This document shows, in pieces, positions 1 to 12,848 of a DNA stretch of 64,000 nt. Below the pieces are notes generated by a model. It had not been told where the DNA came from and did not search any database. It saw only the letters and a program-made list of their open reading frames with translations. The translations under genes and the position numbers were made by a program. The stretch is taken from positions 9,429,001-9,493,000 of the forward strand of contig OU015567.1 of assembly GCA_907165135.1 (NCBI GenBank), read 5' to 3'. Each line of letters starts with the position of its first letter. Position 1 is the first letter of the stretch. Origin of the DNA: Oikopleura dioica. Its lineage: Eukaryota; Chordata; Appendicularia; Copelata; Oikopleuridae.

Positions 1-454
1 CTGGAGAGTTATTGTTCAAATCGAAGATGTTCCCGATGAAGCTGAGAACGCAAACGTTTCAAGAAAACATGGTAAGATAAAGAAAGAAAAAATCGATTAA
101 TAATAATTCATAGGAACGTTTTTCTTGTATCAGTCCGGCTCTTCTGCGTTTTATAATGGACGAAATCCCTCTCACAACAAAATCGTCTTTCTTCTCACTG
201 ATAGCGAGTGCACTAGCCATAATGTAAGAATGATTTTATACTAAGTAAAGCCCTAAACTTTCGTTAGCCTGAGCCAAAAGCCTTCCACCATGAATTCTCC
301 CAAACTCACAAGGAGTCAAAACACATCACACTTCCTATGGGTGAGCTTCTAAATCTTTCATAAATCAAGTAATAAAAATTCAGCACAAGCTGTCGTCGAC
401 GACTTGAGCGAACGCCATGCCTTCCAGATGCGAGTTTGGCTTTTCAAAAAATAA
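1..454 (+). CDS. 3' end of an unrecognised spliced gene
   Basis: Four exons can be read in one consistent frame: about 2-71, 113-219, 270-340 and 384-454, ending in TAA at 452-454. The three introns (about 42-50 bp) all have GT...AG ends, and the phases join without a stop. The encoded tail of about 107 residues is polar. It starts with WRVIVQIEDVPDEAE, contains HNKIVFLLTDSE, and ends in MRVWLFKK. I do not recognise the family. The N-terminal part lies outside the window, so function cannot be judged. Small introns and codon use match the neighbours, so I take it as a genuine gene rather than chance open frames. Confidence 0.55.
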
Positions 455-1303
455 GCCTGCGTCTTTATCAACCACTAGAATTCCTACTTGAACATTCCAA
501 GAAATCACAGAGTCGCCGAAAGCCTTTTACTTCATTTCTTAAGTTTCCTGTTTTGTTCTCCTTTAGTTATTTATGTTTATGTGTCTTCTGGTCCATTTCA
601 TGGCCGGAGACCTATTTATTCTTTAGTTAAAATATTCTTTTAAGTTTCAACCTTTCAAATAAAAATTAAATTTCAATGTCAACCCTTCTTTATTTCTTCA
701 GCAGATTTTCCATTCAAGCGAATCGCATTTTGAAGGCGTCGTATTTGCTCATCTATAACAAATGCATGTATTTTTTTCAAGAAAATTTACTTTGGCGCGA
801 GTTGGCGTTCTGCCATTTTTCGATTTTCTCAATTTTGAATTGGCGCGCAGCGCTCCGCTACGGGCCCGATTGGGTCCGTCAGCGCACCCCGTCTAGCAAA
901 GACAAAGAGAAAAGGCGAAAATCCTTCGAATTTCAAAAGGGAATGAGCTGCAGAAGGTCGATCGGTTCGTCTAACTGGAAAACACAGAGAATTGCTCAAG
1001 AATTCGTCTAGTTTTCATACTGAAAGTCTAAGATATGCGAATTTTATGAAAGAACTACCGAAAAACTGTACTACAGTTATTGTAGTTCTCCAGAAAGAGC
1101 AGTAAGAACTCAAGTGATACCAAATTCGAAGGTGTTGCATACGAGAAATCATATATTTTTTCAGTTACTCAAGCTTTTTCTCAATCACAACGCACGAGAA
1201 GCTTTCTCATTCGAACTTCCTTATTCGTGATACCTTGTTATTATTTGTTATGTAATTTTTCCTATGTGGGTCAGAGAATAAGGAATAAATTTAATTTTTA
1301 AGA
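455..1303. other. Intergenic stretch; likely 3' UTR and AIFM1 promoter
   Basis: No convincing gene. The open frame at 676-1011 has no recognisable content. Two E2F-like sites, TTTGGCGC at 791-798 and TTGGCGCG near 840, lie beside a GC-rich patch (about 839-895) holding an ATTGG (reverse CCAAT) box near 868. This is what a TATA-less promoter for the following AIFM1 gene might look like. The promoter role is inference. Confidence 0.3.
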
Positions 1304-4300
1304 ATGTATCGAGCGTTTCGAAATGGCTCTGCTGCATACAGAAGAATTATGCCATCAGTCAGAAATGCTGCCCAGAAACCGGTAGGTCCGACTATTGAAG
1401 CTTGAGGCTAACCGAATTCAGTCGAATTACCAGAAGAGCGGTATGGGAGTGAATGAGTTAGCCGGAATCGCTGGAGTTTCTGCTTTTCTTTACTACGCCA
1501 CGAACCAGCAGTCTTCAACTCCAAAAGCCCCCGTGGCGCCCAAGAAAACAGTAGTTGTCCCGCCAAAAGGAATCGAAAAAGATGCTCTCCAGAATGAAGA
1601 TCCTCTTGCCAGTCTGAAAGAAATTCCTAACTTGGGTTCTCCCAATGATCCTAAGCCAGCTAAAGAGGAAGCCGTTGCTCCAGTTGTTCAGGAGACTGTC
1701 AAAGAAGAAGTTGTCGAAGAACCAGTTGTTGTAGAAGAACCAGTTGTTCTAGAGGAACCAGTTGTTCTAGAGGAACCAGTTGTTGTAGAGGAACCAGTTC
1801 TCGAGGAAGAGCCTGTTGTTGAAGCTACACCAGAAATTGTTGAAGCTGAGCCAGAAGTTGTGGTTGTGGAAGACGCGACTGTTGAAGAAATCGTTGAAGA
1901 ACCAGTCGTGGAAGAACAAGTTGCAGAACCTGTTGTGGAAGAAGTTATCGTGCCTGTCGTTGCAGAATCTCCAAGTGTTGAAGAACCTGCCGAGCTAGTC
2001 GCTGAAGAGTCCGCTCCTACTGAACCTGAACCTGTTGCCCAAGTCGAAGAAACCGTTGTTGAAGTCACTGTTGAAGAAACCACTGTAGAACCTGTTGCCG
2101 AACCTGAAGCAGTTCCAGAACCAGCCCCCGTTGAAGTTGAAGTTGCAGTTCAAACTGAAGAACCCACTGCTGAGCCAGAGCCAGTCTCTGAGCCTGAAGT
2201 TGTTGTTGAGGCTCCTGTTGATGCTCCACAACCCGTTGTTGAACAGGAGTCAGTAGCTGAGCCAGTTGCTGAGCCAGTCGCTGAGCCAGTCGCTGAGCCA
2301 GTCGCTGAGCCAGTCGCTGAGCCAGTCGCAGAGCCCGAGGCTGTTCCTAAGCCTACCCCTGTTGAATCTGAACCAGTTGCTGAACCTGAGCCTGTTCCCG
2401 AACCCGAGCATGTCGCCGAACCCGAGCCAGTCGCCGAGGCCGAACCAGTTCCAGAACCCGTTGTCGAAGAACCCACCCCATCTGAATCAGGTAACGGTCA
2501 ATAAATATCTGTTCTGCTCTCAAAATCAAATCTGTATTTCCAGATAGTCGAAAAGCCCCAAATCAACATACTGTTATTTACATCAAACCAGATGTCTGAT
2601 GCCGCCACTGTCCCTGTCTAACTAATTTATCTACCTTCGTAATTTATCCAGAATTTCTTTTGAGTCTATCTTCGCTTTCCTATTGACCTTACTTTTTCTC
2701 TTACTATTCTCTAAAGTATTCTATTCTTGCGCGCCTATTCTACTGTAAATACTTTTAATAAAGCCATATTAGAGTCAAATGTCGATCCAATTGTTCCTGA
2801 AGCAGGAAGTGCTGTGGAAGTTGACCCAGCTATAGATGAAGTTATCCCAGTAGTTGATGAGCAGTCTAAGCCCAAGGTTTATCCAGAGGTCCCTCCTGAA
2901 GTTGAGTACCTTATCGTTGGTGGTGGAACTGCTGCGTACTCTGCTGTCCGAGCTATCCGAAAATATGATCCTACTGCCAAGATTCTCATCGTCTCTGATG
3001 AAGCGGAAATGCCTTACAATCGAACTCCACTCTCGAAAGAGCTCTGGTTTGAATCTGAAGAAAATGCGGCTGTTGGCAAATACAAAGGATGGGATGACAA
3101 GGAGCGAGTGATCTTCCACGAAAAACTGGAGAACTACTGCACTGGAAGAGAGCTTCAAGAAAGAGAGGGTTACGGTGGTACCGCTCTTTTACTCGGCGCC
3201 AAGGTTGACCGTTTGGACGCAGACAACAAGAAGGCCATTCTTTACAATGGAACAGAAATCGGATATGGAAAAGTTCTTCTTTCTATCGGTGGCAAACCAA
3301 GAAATCTTCCAGAATTCGAGAGTGTCAAAGACAAAGTTACGCTTTTCCGCGATCTCAAGGACTTCAGACAGCTTTCCGAGATTTCACAGAACGGAGGGAA
3401 CGTAGTGGTCGTTGGATCTGGGTTTTTGGGCACAGAGCTGTCCTATGCCCTCGCTGATAGAGCCAAGAAAGTCGAGAACTTGAAGGTGTCGCAGATCTGC
3501 CGAGAGCAGGGAGTTTTGGGGGCCGTTTTGCCAGAACATCTGTCGAGTAAGTGAAAGCATATATTCGCTAATTAATCGATTTTTAGACTACTCATCCGAA
3601 GTTCTCGAAAAAGAAGGTGTCAACATCGTCCGCGATGCCGAGATTTCTAGCGTTTCCCAGGAATCTGGCAACATTTCGATCAATCTGAAAGATGGTCGTT
3701 CCGTTCCTGCTGATCATGTTGTGGTCGCAGTCGGGGTTGATATTGATCACGGCCTGGCAGAACGATCTGGACTCGAGGTGGATTCAAGACGAGGAGGATT
3801 CATTGTCAACTCAGAGTTGGAATCAAGAAAAGATATCTTTGTCGCAGGAGACGCAGCGAATTTTTACGATCAACGTCTTGGACGCCGTCGCGTCGAGCAT
3901 TATGATCACGTAAGTGTCAAAAAAGCTTCCCCAAATGTCAAGCTAATCCGTAGGCGATCGTTACTGGACGCCTTGCGGGTGAAAACATGGTTGGGAAGAG
4001 AAAAGCATACACTCATCAGTCCATGTTCTGGTCCGATATTGGCCCCGACAATGGATTTGAAGCAATTGGCTTGGTAGACTCTAAGTTGAAATCAGTCTCC
4101 GTCTTTGCCCAGCCAGAAGCACAGAATACAGAAGGCGATAATTTCGAATCACGTAAATTTGGTGAGTTAATGAAATATCGACCGTTTTAATCAATCCTTT
4201 CTTTAGACAAAGGAGTAGTATTCTATCTGAGAAACGAAAAGGTCGTGGGCGTCATTACCTGGAACATCTTCGGCAAGATGGGCGTCGCAAGAAGACTTCT

Positions 4301-4367
4301 AGCGCACCAGAGCGCGGAGGAATTAAATTACGCTGAAATGGCGCGCTTATTCAACGTCCACAAGTGA
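1304..4367 (+). CDS. AIFM1: Apoptosis-inducing factor, mitochondrial (AIFM1), with a large E/P/V repeat insertion
   Basis: Exons: 1304-1381, 1422-2490, about 2764 (or 2773)-3546, 3587-3909, about 3955-4160, and the last exon to TGA at 4365-4367. The start [14 protein letters not shown] is a basic mitochondrial presequence, and a hydrophobic segment ([15 protein letters not shown]) follows near residue 40. About 300 residues of Glu/Pro/Val repeats come next, then the FAD-binding reductase core: [48 protein letters not shown] and [11 protein letters not shown]. The C-terminal domain ([18 protein letters not shown], then [20 protein letters not shown]) matches AIF. AIF is an NADH-oxidising flavoprotein of the intermembrane space that supports respiratory-chain assembly. 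The join of the repeat exon to the FAD exon (intron from 2491) is inferred. It is in phase, and the acidic composition continues across it, but two separate genes cannot be excluded. Confidence 0.82.
1708..2480 (+). repeat. Coding tandem repeats (VVEEP and AEPV units) in AIFM1
   Basis: Coding repeat tract. An 18-bp unit encoding VVxEEP runs four times around 1726-1800. A 12-bp unit GCTGAGCCAGTC (AEPV) repeats six times at 2256-2327. Looser EPV/EPEPV copies fill the rest. The clean 12-bp array suggests recent slippage expansion, so its length may vary between individuals. Confidence 0.85.
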
Positions 4368-4597
4368 ATAAAAATTCACGACTTTAGTTCAAAGAACACA
4401 TGACTATTTATTTGTACAGTTATACTTTTATCGTGCTCTCTTTTACTTGACAAAAATATTTGTGACAATCTTTACGTGGATTAATGTACTTTGATAATTT
4501 ATAAAGCAGTCCCTTTTTGGATAGCAATAAAAAGAAATGGAAAAAAATCTTTGATGTGATATCATTTTTCATGCGAGGGTAGAATCATTAGAATGAA

Positions 4598-7500
4598 ATG
4601 ACGATAGCCGACGAGGAGGTGAACGCCGAGACAGAGGATGCCATCGAAGAAAGCCCCTGTAATAGATGGCACTGCCGAAATGAAAAGGTCAACCACATGT
4701 CCGGCATCGACGTCGCCTACCTCGCCATGGACATCGAGGAGGGCGTCGAGGTCATCTGGAACGAGATCATCTTTCAAGAAGAATACAAATCCGTCTTCCT
4801 CGAGAACGAGCCGGGAATAAGAAACAACCTCGATGCGCTCAAAAATTTGGCCCATCCGAATATACTCAAAGTGAGTAGCGATCCATAAGCAGTTAAAAAT
4901 TCAAATGCTGGTGTTCAGTTCCATGACTACTGGATACAAGGGGTTGATGGGCCTTGGACAAACTACCAAAACAAGGAAATGAGGACGATACGGGTCGTTT
5001 TCATCACCGAATACACTGGCGGCTCGGGCACTCTAAAGGACTTCCTCCGCAGATCCGTCAAGGCACAGCCCTGCGATAAAGTGAAAAAGTGAGTTTAAGC
5101 CCCCGCGAGTTTAATCAGTATAAATCTCTTAAACTCGTGTCTAAGTACTTGTCTCATTGCAGCCTACTAATTGGGCGGGGTAGACAATGATTAGATGAGT
5201 GTCTAATATGGTTCGTTTTCAAGCTGGACCCGATGGTGCAATCAAATCCTCTCCGCTTTGCACTACATGCACTCTCTTGGGACGATCCACGGCAATCTGA
5301 GCACCGACACAATTTTCCTTCAGCACCAAGGCCTGCTCAAGATTGGCTACTTTTACGTCGACCTGATACGCAATCACAGGGATCCAAAGTTAAACACAAA
5401 GGTTCGAGGATCACAGAATCAGCGTTACTTCCCAGACGAGAAATCTTCCTCTGCATTCGACATTTACTCTTTTGGTGTGATTGCGCGCGAGATGCTCATC
5501 CCTTCTACCTTCGCTGAGGCCGAATTGCAAAAGGCGGAGCCTGGAAAAGACGTTTCAGGTAAGAACTTTCTCTTGAACAGAAGCTCTGAATGAATGCCAG
5601 AATTGAGTACCTTTTTTAGACTTCGCCGAGAGCCTAGTGACGTTCAGACAAAGGTTCACATCCGAAAGCGACAAAGCTGAATTCATCGAGCTCTGTCTGA
5701 TGCCGGCGGACAGAAGGCCAGAAGCGAAATTTCTGCTACGGCATCAGAGTCTTTTCGAGGTAACATTAAGAAATTTGTAGTTTATTACTAATCAATCAAC
5801 ACGTCACTGGCGGTCGTGACGTTTTGTCAATGAGAATTTTATCGTTTATAAAATGAATATTTACCGATTATTTGCCTTTTTACAAAGAGACTAGTTACAG
5901 ATTCAGTTTTGACGACGCAAACGCGAAAAACAGGGCTGCTTGTTAGTACACTTTAGCAGAAATCGATTGACCTAGAATAATCTCTTTTGATACTCCGAAT
6001 TTATCAATATTCATCCCTTTTTGTCTTTGAACCTCAAAAGCAATCTTTTTAAAAAAGAGGAACAAGCTTTTACCCAAAAGAGAATTTAACATTCAGTAAG
6101 TAAAACAGTTGATCATTAACTAAAATTTTCTCGGGATAACGATTTCTTGCGGTTTTATTTTGTTATCGGGCGCCACTATTTGACGAAAAATAGTATATAA
6201 AATCTACGAGGACTTCTATTATGAATTGAAAATTATATTTTAAAAATGACGCTACATCAGTAGTAATAACTTCCGGTTTCTTAAACCGTTTACAGATCAC
6301 AGCCAAAGATAAATTCAAATAAACTCTGAGTACAATGACTTCGAATCTCTATTTCTTCAGTTCATGACGCAAGTAACAATGTTTATCGTAGTTATCTCCC
6401 CTGCAAATCCTCGCTGCACACACTGTTAATCAATTTCGAACGATAATCAAAGACATAGACGGGAATCTTAAAGAGCATCAAGACGAGTACGACAAGGAAT
6501 AGGGCTCGAAATTTCGAATGATTTAACACCCGATAAATGCTTGGATACACTTTTTATTGCGATTTAGGGCCGCGTTTATTTATTTTTGGAAATTTGAAAA
6601 CTTGACTTTCAATCCTCAAAATTCAAGAGCCCAGAATCAGATCATAGCAATGTGCGTGATGAGTGGCAAAGAAATGAAATTCACGAAACAGGACAACGCG
6701 CGACGCAATTTGTACCAAGACCTCGACAGATTGTTGCTGGACATTCAAAGCGGCCTCTACCCGGTTAACGGTGGTGCTGGAGTAAGAGGGGAAGTCCTCA
6801 ACAGTGAAAAAATGGAGAAGCATACAGAGCCGAGAGAAATAACTTGTCCGGTAAGGCGTTTTTATAATTACAATTGTTGCGAAACGGATCTATTTTAATC
6901 ATGATTCGGGGGAATATTTTTGTCTCAGTGAAATCAAGGAAGAGGTAAAGATTTTCTGCGTTACGTAGTATTCTTTGACAATCATAAATATTTTTATTTC
7001 GACAATATTTTGAAGGCATTCTTTGAGGTTTATTGGAGCTTGTTGTTGATGGTTTTATATCCGTTTATGATAGTTCTGATTTGGCATTTTGCGGATCGAC
7101 TTCCCGTTTTTGAATTTGATTTTGTGAGAGCAGATACTACGGTAATCGGTTAATCCAACGTGACCTCAATGTTCCTTCGATTTCCCACTGGGTTTTTGCG
7201 TAAATTCCCAGCGCACTATTCTCTTGATAATAGGCGCTAATACTCATAGTGCACAATGAGGTCAATCACGGTCTTAACATGTCGACATTGATGCTGTCTC
7301 AAGTTGACATCTGTTTAGAACGAGATTGATAATTCAGTGCTTCGCTCATTTTCGAGCATGAAATTTTAAGAGACAAAAATATAACAGCAAAGAAAACGAT
7401 TCTCTCTGGAAATTCTCATTTTTATAATTTCAGCCGCAGAAAATGGTCAAAGAGAGCGAGGAAAAGAAGTGCGAAGAGAAAAGAGCTGCTCACATCGAGT

Positions 7501-8008
7501 GCCTAATTACACAAGAGCCAAACGGAGGGGGATACTCCATCATTATCGATGTTGATCTGGCAGGTCCCTTGAAACCAGAAGATAAAAAGTGAGTTTCTAA
7601 TCATCAAGATTATTTTTCTAAAAACGTATTTTGAATTTTAAAATGATTCACTATTTCCGTTGAGTCAAGTTTAGTAAACTTAGTTTACCCGTCGATAGAA
7701 TTGAGTTCAAAAATCGTTCTTGTCTATTTTATCTGACCATATTATTCCAGAGACGCATCGAGAACACCGGAATGCAAAAGACATCTCGAGACAAAGCTAA
7801 ACAGCGCTGACACTCCGGAATCCATCGCCCAGGAACTCGCCGACTTCGCCTTTATAAGCGAGCATGACGTAGAAGTCATGCGCATGGTGATAGAGGTATG
7901 CTGTCCTTCAATAATCAAGCTCTTTACTTTGTTTAGGATCAATATAAGCTTGTACAGAACATGGTCTTCACGAATACGGCGCCAGTTCGCGAGACTCCAG
8001 GCGTGTAA
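4598..8008 (+). CDS. NRBP1: Nuclear receptor-binding protein (NRBP1/2) pseudokinase
   Basis: Exons: 4598-4870, about 4919-5088, 5224-5558, 5620-5759, about 6641-6850, 7434-7588, 7751-7895 and 7937-8008. Typical NRBP features are EESPCNRWHCRNEKVN, then GIDVAYLAMDIEEGVEVIWNE, where the usual VAIK lysine is absent. The catalytic loop reads IHGNLSTDTIF instead of HRD, and LKIGYFYVD replaces DFG. These changes mark a pseudokinase, as in human NRBP1. The conserved tail LYQDLDRLLLDIQSGLYP follows, and a helical end (LNSADTPESIAQELADFAFIS) closes the protein. NRBPs are adaptors in ER-Golgi traffic and ubiquitin-ligase substrate choice. The 880-bp intron 5760-6640 might hide one small exon, since residues between FE and IIAMCV look short compared with human. 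Confidence 0.85.
7150..7277. repeat. Possible small TTAA-flanked inverted-repeat element in an NRBP1 intron
   Basis: Inside the intron 6851-7433, TTAA at 7150-7153 is followed by an arm ending GACCTCAATG. TTAA at 7274-7277 is preceded by the imperfect inverse arm CAATGAGGTCAATCACGG. The arms match only partly. This could be a decayed 120-bp MITE with TTAA target-site duplication, or chance. Confidence 0.25.
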
Positions 8009-8505
8009 CGCATGCGGCATGCCCCGGCGGCCAAGAAGTGCCAGTTCAAGGCTACCAACAAAACAACTATTCCAAGAAGAAAGCCACCGCTGAAACTGCT
8101 GATAACACTCTTTTTTACAGCTCATGAAAAGCATCTGTATAATTTTCTCTATTTACATATATATATTTCAAATGCCCTCTAACCCTATTTCTTTTCGAAA
8201 AAGCTACTGTTCCATCAAAAATCCACGTTCACTACCAGTTGTCGCAACTTAAAATCTTGAATATTGAAAATATTTTCTCGTGGGTTTACAGACCAACAAA
8301 ATAATAACAATAAAAAACAACAAAGCTTCCATCTTTTTGAAAAAATACACCTCTACATGTTCTGTCTAAACAAAAATACATATGGCTTCATGCATTTGCT
8401 TCAGATAAAATAACTAAATTCAAAAAAGAATGATTCTAACAAAAATGTATTTTTTCTTATCAATGAAATCGCTTTCAGAAAGGGATATCAAAGAGCTCTG
8501 TGGCG
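8009..8505. other. Intergenic region between NRBP1 and NAA15
   Basis: About 500 bp, AT-rich, with no open frame of interest. A pyrimidine run ending in CAG near 8471-8478 (ATCGCTTTCAG) lies about 27 bp before the NAA15 start and could be a 3' splice site for a spliced leader. Confidence 0.3.
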
Positions 8506-11500
8506 ATGAGTCGGATCGATCTACCTCAAAAAGAGAACAATCTCTTTCAAAAATTGATGAAGTGTTATGAGCAAAAGCAGTTCAAAAACGGACTTCGTCA
8601 CGCCAAGGTTCGAAGTTCGTTCAGTCTTTTCAATCGAAGTTTCAATTTTCATCCTTGAAAATAGAAAAACATCGCGCGCGTCCTATCGCCTTTTGTATTT
8701 CGCGCCTCGGCGAGCCAATCAGTGGCTTTTCCAATAATTTCCTCCCATCAACAAATTAAACATTTTTTCAGGCGATTTTATCTAATCCGAAATGTACGGA
8801 TCACGGAGAGACTCTTTCCATGAAGGGCTTGATTCTTTCGGCGATGAACAAGAGGGAAGAAGCATTGGAGCTGGCGAGAAAAGGGTTGAGCAAAAACTTT
8901 CGCTCGGGAACTTGTTGGCATGTTTACGGACTTGTCTTGCGGTCTGAGAAGAAGTATGAAGAGGCAATTAAGGTAAGTTAGCGTAAATTGCGCATATTTA
9001 ATTGTGCCGTTGAATATCTCGTTATTACAGTCTACTTTCAGGCGTACTCAAACGCTGTAAAATGGGAAAACCGTAATCAACTCATTCTGAAAGATCTCAG
9101 CCATCTCCAGATTCAAATGCGCGATTACGAAGCCTTCAAGGTATTCTTCCCTTCTTCCTCCTTCAAATTATCTTCCTTGATTCCTAGAAATCCCGCCTAG
9201 ACTTGTTGACACTTCGTCCTACTCTGCGCGCTTCCTGGATTGGTTTCGCCGTGGCTAATCACCTTCTCGGCGAGCTTGATACGGCATTTGATGTTCTTGA
9301 GGAATTCCGCACGGTGAGTACGCTGATTTAAAACATGGATTGTCCGGATAATTGTTGTTACATAAAAGTATTATAAAATAAATCAGTACAAATTATACAA
9401 GTTGTTAACGGCTGAACGAGCACGATTCGGTTGAAAATCTGAAATTAAAACTGATTTATTTCAGACTCAAAATAAAACTGAAGGACAACGAAGCAGGGAC
9501 CACGATTCTGACTATGAGAACTCGGAGATTATCCTCTACCAAGCAAAGATACTTATCGAGCAAAAGAAGCACAAGCAAGCCGTTGAGTTTTTGGAGAAGA
9601 ATACGGAAGAGATACTTGATGTGCCGCAATACCATGAAACCCTAGGAGATGTAAGTAGCTGTGGTTATTTTTTTCAGAAAACTTGAAGATAATACAAACT
9701 ATCGAATTTTATAGCTTCGCCTTATTCTCGGAGAAAACGATCAAGCCGAGGAGCACTTCACTCTTCTTGTCCATCGAAATCCTGAAAAACGAGTCTACTA
9801 CGAAAAACTTGCTCAAGCAGTCGAAGCGACTTCCGATCCCCTCCGTATTAACGAGTTTTACGATGCGATGGCGAACGCCTTTCCTCGTTCCAAAGTGAGT
9901 GTAGTAACATACCATCTTTCTTACATAACCGCTCTCTCTCTCTCCCTTATATAGATATATATTATATATTCGAAACTAGGTGACAGTCGGACAATTAATC
10001 TATTTTTACATTAGCTCCCGCTTCTTATCCCCTTGGAAATCGTCGATGGCGAGATCTTCAGCAAGCGTCTTCGTCACTACTTCAAATCATCCCTTCGAAA
10101 ATGCCTTCCAAACATACATGTAACCCTCCGCCCAATTTACAACGACGCGACGAAACGCAATGAGCTCGAGCAGCTGGCTCTCTCCTTCCTTGCGCAGCTG
10201 GAGAATACGGAATCGATGGAAGACGGGGACGAGCGCGAGTCACCTGCATGTCTTGTCTGGCTCTACCACTTCCTCGCGCAGCACTTCGACTACTTGAAGG
10301 ACTACGAGATGGCCTTACGCTATGTCAACCTTGCTTTGGAGCATACACCTACTATCACAGATCTGTATGTTACCAAAGGCAGGATATACAAGCACGCTGG
10401 ACACATTCAATACGCTGCTGCATGCCTTGACGAAGCTCAGAGTCTCGGTATATCTACTGACAAACCATCATTTCTCAAATTTACAATTAGACACTGCCGA
10501 TAGATATCTCAATTGCAAATGCTGTCGCTATCTTATCCGGGCCGGAGAAGTCGAAAAAGCCGAAAAAATGGCCGAACAGTTCACTAGAGAAAACACAACA
10601 GTTCAAGAAAACCTAAAAGAGATGCAAGTTCTTTGGTTCCAAATAGAGTGTGCTCAAGCCTATTACAGACAAGGTACAATCGTAGAAGACGTGATTTTAT
10701 TTCAATATTTCATCAGGTAAATATGGTTTGGCACTTAGAAAATGTTGCGAAATCGAAAATGTCTTTGCCGATGTTACAGAGGATCAATTTGACTTCCACA
10801 ACTATTGTATGAGAAAGATGACTCTAGGAGAGTACGTCGAAATGCTCAGATGGGAAGACTCCGTTCGGTAAGAATGACTTGCATCTCAATGGCTGTTATA
10901 TGTCTGAATATAGAGAACAGAAATACTTCCGAGCAGCAGCCCTCATCGCGGTCAATATTTATATTCAAATTCACGATGGAAGCTGGAATCCTGAAACAGG
11001 AGGAAGCGCATCTGCCGAAGCGAATCTAAGCGAAGCGGAGTTGAAGAAACTCAAAAGCAAGAAAAAGAAAGGTAGACGTTCGTTTCTTTTCATTATTATG
11101 ATGCAATATTATGTCTGTCTGAAATCCATATTCTCGTTCTTAGAAGCGCTAAAGAAAAAGAAGGAGGACGAGAAAAAGAAGAAAGAAGGCGCGAAGCGAA
11201 ACGCAGAGCCTGTGAAAGAAGATCCCCTCGAACCGGAAAAGCTGCTCAAAGAGGCGCAAGAAAAGGCACTTGAGAAAGCAAAAGAATGGTGCCAGTGGCT
11301 TGAAACGCTGAGGTAATCGCTTTTCACCTGAGATTGTGTCTTTACAAACGAATTCCAGCCCCAATTGGCTCCCGGGACAAGTTGCTGCATATGAGCTAGC
11401 AAAGAGGCGTAAGCAGCCCTTCCAGCAGCTGAGAGCGGTTAAGCGGCTTATTAATCATCACGGACTAGACAACGCGGCCGTGCACTTCACTGTCTGCGAC

Positions 11501-12032
11501 TGGATCAGCCAGGCAAAGCAGACAATTGACTCCGTTGAAGATGAAGTTGTCTCGAAAGTGCTAGCTGATGGACATGGCGAGATCCAGGCGCTTACAGGAG
11601 ATGTAGCTTCTTATAACAAAAAGTATTTGACAGGTACTCTTCCTTGATTTCAGATCTTCGTAAGATATAATCGATTTTGGAAGTCTTCATTTATAACATC
11701 AAATATCTTTAGATAACAGATCATCATATCCTCATCGCCTCCAGGTCGCCCGCGTCGCCAAGATCGTCGAGAAATCGGACGACATCGAATCTATCATCGA
11801 AGGCGACTTTTCCGCCGGTACTATCGATGATTACAAAGAAGGAGTTGCCTTGTCCAAGAGCTCAAAATTGATTGAAGCTGCTAAATCCCTGTTCCCTCTT
11901 GCGATTGAGTTCGGAGCCGAATCGGATAATCCCCCTCGGTAAGTCATCTTTTCCGTTGGCTATTGGAATCAGGCTCCATTTAGAATGCTGAAGGAGTTCG
12001 ACCAAAGCAACGGTCAAAAGAACGAAAAGTAA
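8506..12032 (+). CDS. NAA15: N-alpha-acetyltransferase 15, NatA auxiliary subunit
   Basis: About 13 exons with tiny introns, from ATG 8506 ([20 protein letters not shown]) to TAA 12032. The protein follows the family order closely. It has TPR units such as [40 protein letters not shown] and [18 protein letters not shown]. Later come [56 protein letters not shown] and [20 protein letters not shown] lysine/glutamate-rich segment after 11040 (KKLKSKKKK) corresponds to the basic linker of vertebrate NAA15. NAA15 is the TPR scaffold that holds the catalytic NAA10 on ribosomes for co-translational N-terminal acetylation. The frame is intact throughout, and the length (roughly 850 residues) matches the family. 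Confidence 0.93.
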
Positions 12033-12270
12033 TCTGTGAATGAGATCACGAATACCGTCTTCCTCACAAATGGCTTGCAAATTAGAATATTTTTAATATT
12101 TATTTAATTTCATATCAATAATGACTTGTGCATGAGTTAACACATGTGGGTTTACTTTTTTCTATCTGCCAACCAAACGCCACACAGAAGAACGCCTTGA
12201 AAGAACAAGCTACCAAGTGATTAGACAAAATTAAAAATCGCAACAATCTCCAGACTTTTTTTTAAAGATT

Positions 12271-12779
12271 ATGAATCGGGTCGTAAGTCGGAAATTGAGT
12301 GGGTATCAAAAGCTAAGACCAAAGAAGAATGTCAAAGCAACAGGCGTAGGGATCAAAGTCAGTTTTATTGAAGAATTAAAAAAAAAAACGAAAAGCGTTT
12401 TTGATCCCCAAAGGAGCTGGTAGCGCCAAACAAACAACTCGGCTTTGTCAAGCCGAAAACGGGCTATCTTGAAGTCGAAACCGGACGGACCATCGGTGGC
12501 AAGAAAGAGATCAAAATCATCGAGTCCGACGAGATGCTCCAGATGCGCATGATCGAAATCAAGCGGGAAGAAACGTTCCAGAAGGTGCGCTGGTATTTGC
12601 CCATTTTTCTTTTCTTGGCATCGTCGTGGGTGTTTCTTGGCTTCAGTGACTCACAGATCAAACCCTCGGATGCGTATGTCGACTATTGGCAGGAAAAGAA
12701 TCCGGAGAAGTCTTTGATTGAAATTGCTAAAGAACGATATCAACTGATGAAAGAATATTATAATGAAAATGTCAAATGA
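12271..12779 (+). CDS. Small single-pass membrane protein, family not recognised
   Basis: Two exons, 12271-12357 and 12414-12779, joined in phase 0 across a 56-bp intron. The product is about 151 residues. It has a basic N-terminus (MNRVVSRKLSGYQKLRPKK), a charged middle, one membrane span (WYLPIFLFLASSWVFLGF) and a charged tail ending YYNENVK. The basic, Arg/Lys-rich start with no clear signal peptide could suit a mitochondrial inner-membrane protein, but that is a guess. It lies 239 bp after NAA15 and 69 bp before TRAPPC1 on the same strand, and a pyrimidine run ending in AAAG sits directly upstream of the ATG, consistent with an operon position. Confidence 0.7.
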
Positions 12780-12848
12780 TTCCTTTTGTCTAATTCAATC
12801 AGCTAATTTTATATTAATCACTTTTTATTTTTCAATTATTTAGAAAAA

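Noticed and set aside
676-1011. 111-codon frame upstream of AIFM1
   Set aside because: No recognisable domain, low-complexity start, and it overlaps what looks like a GC-rich promoter.
1688-2476. Long minus-strand open frames rich in Ser, Thr and Gly opposite the AIFM1 repeat exon
   Set aside because: They are the mirror of the Glu/Pro/Val codon repeats. No start context, splice sites or family support them.
11109-11402. Minus-strand frames rich in Phe and Ser in NAA15
   Set aside because: They are shadows of the lysine/glutamate codons of the NAA15 basic linker.
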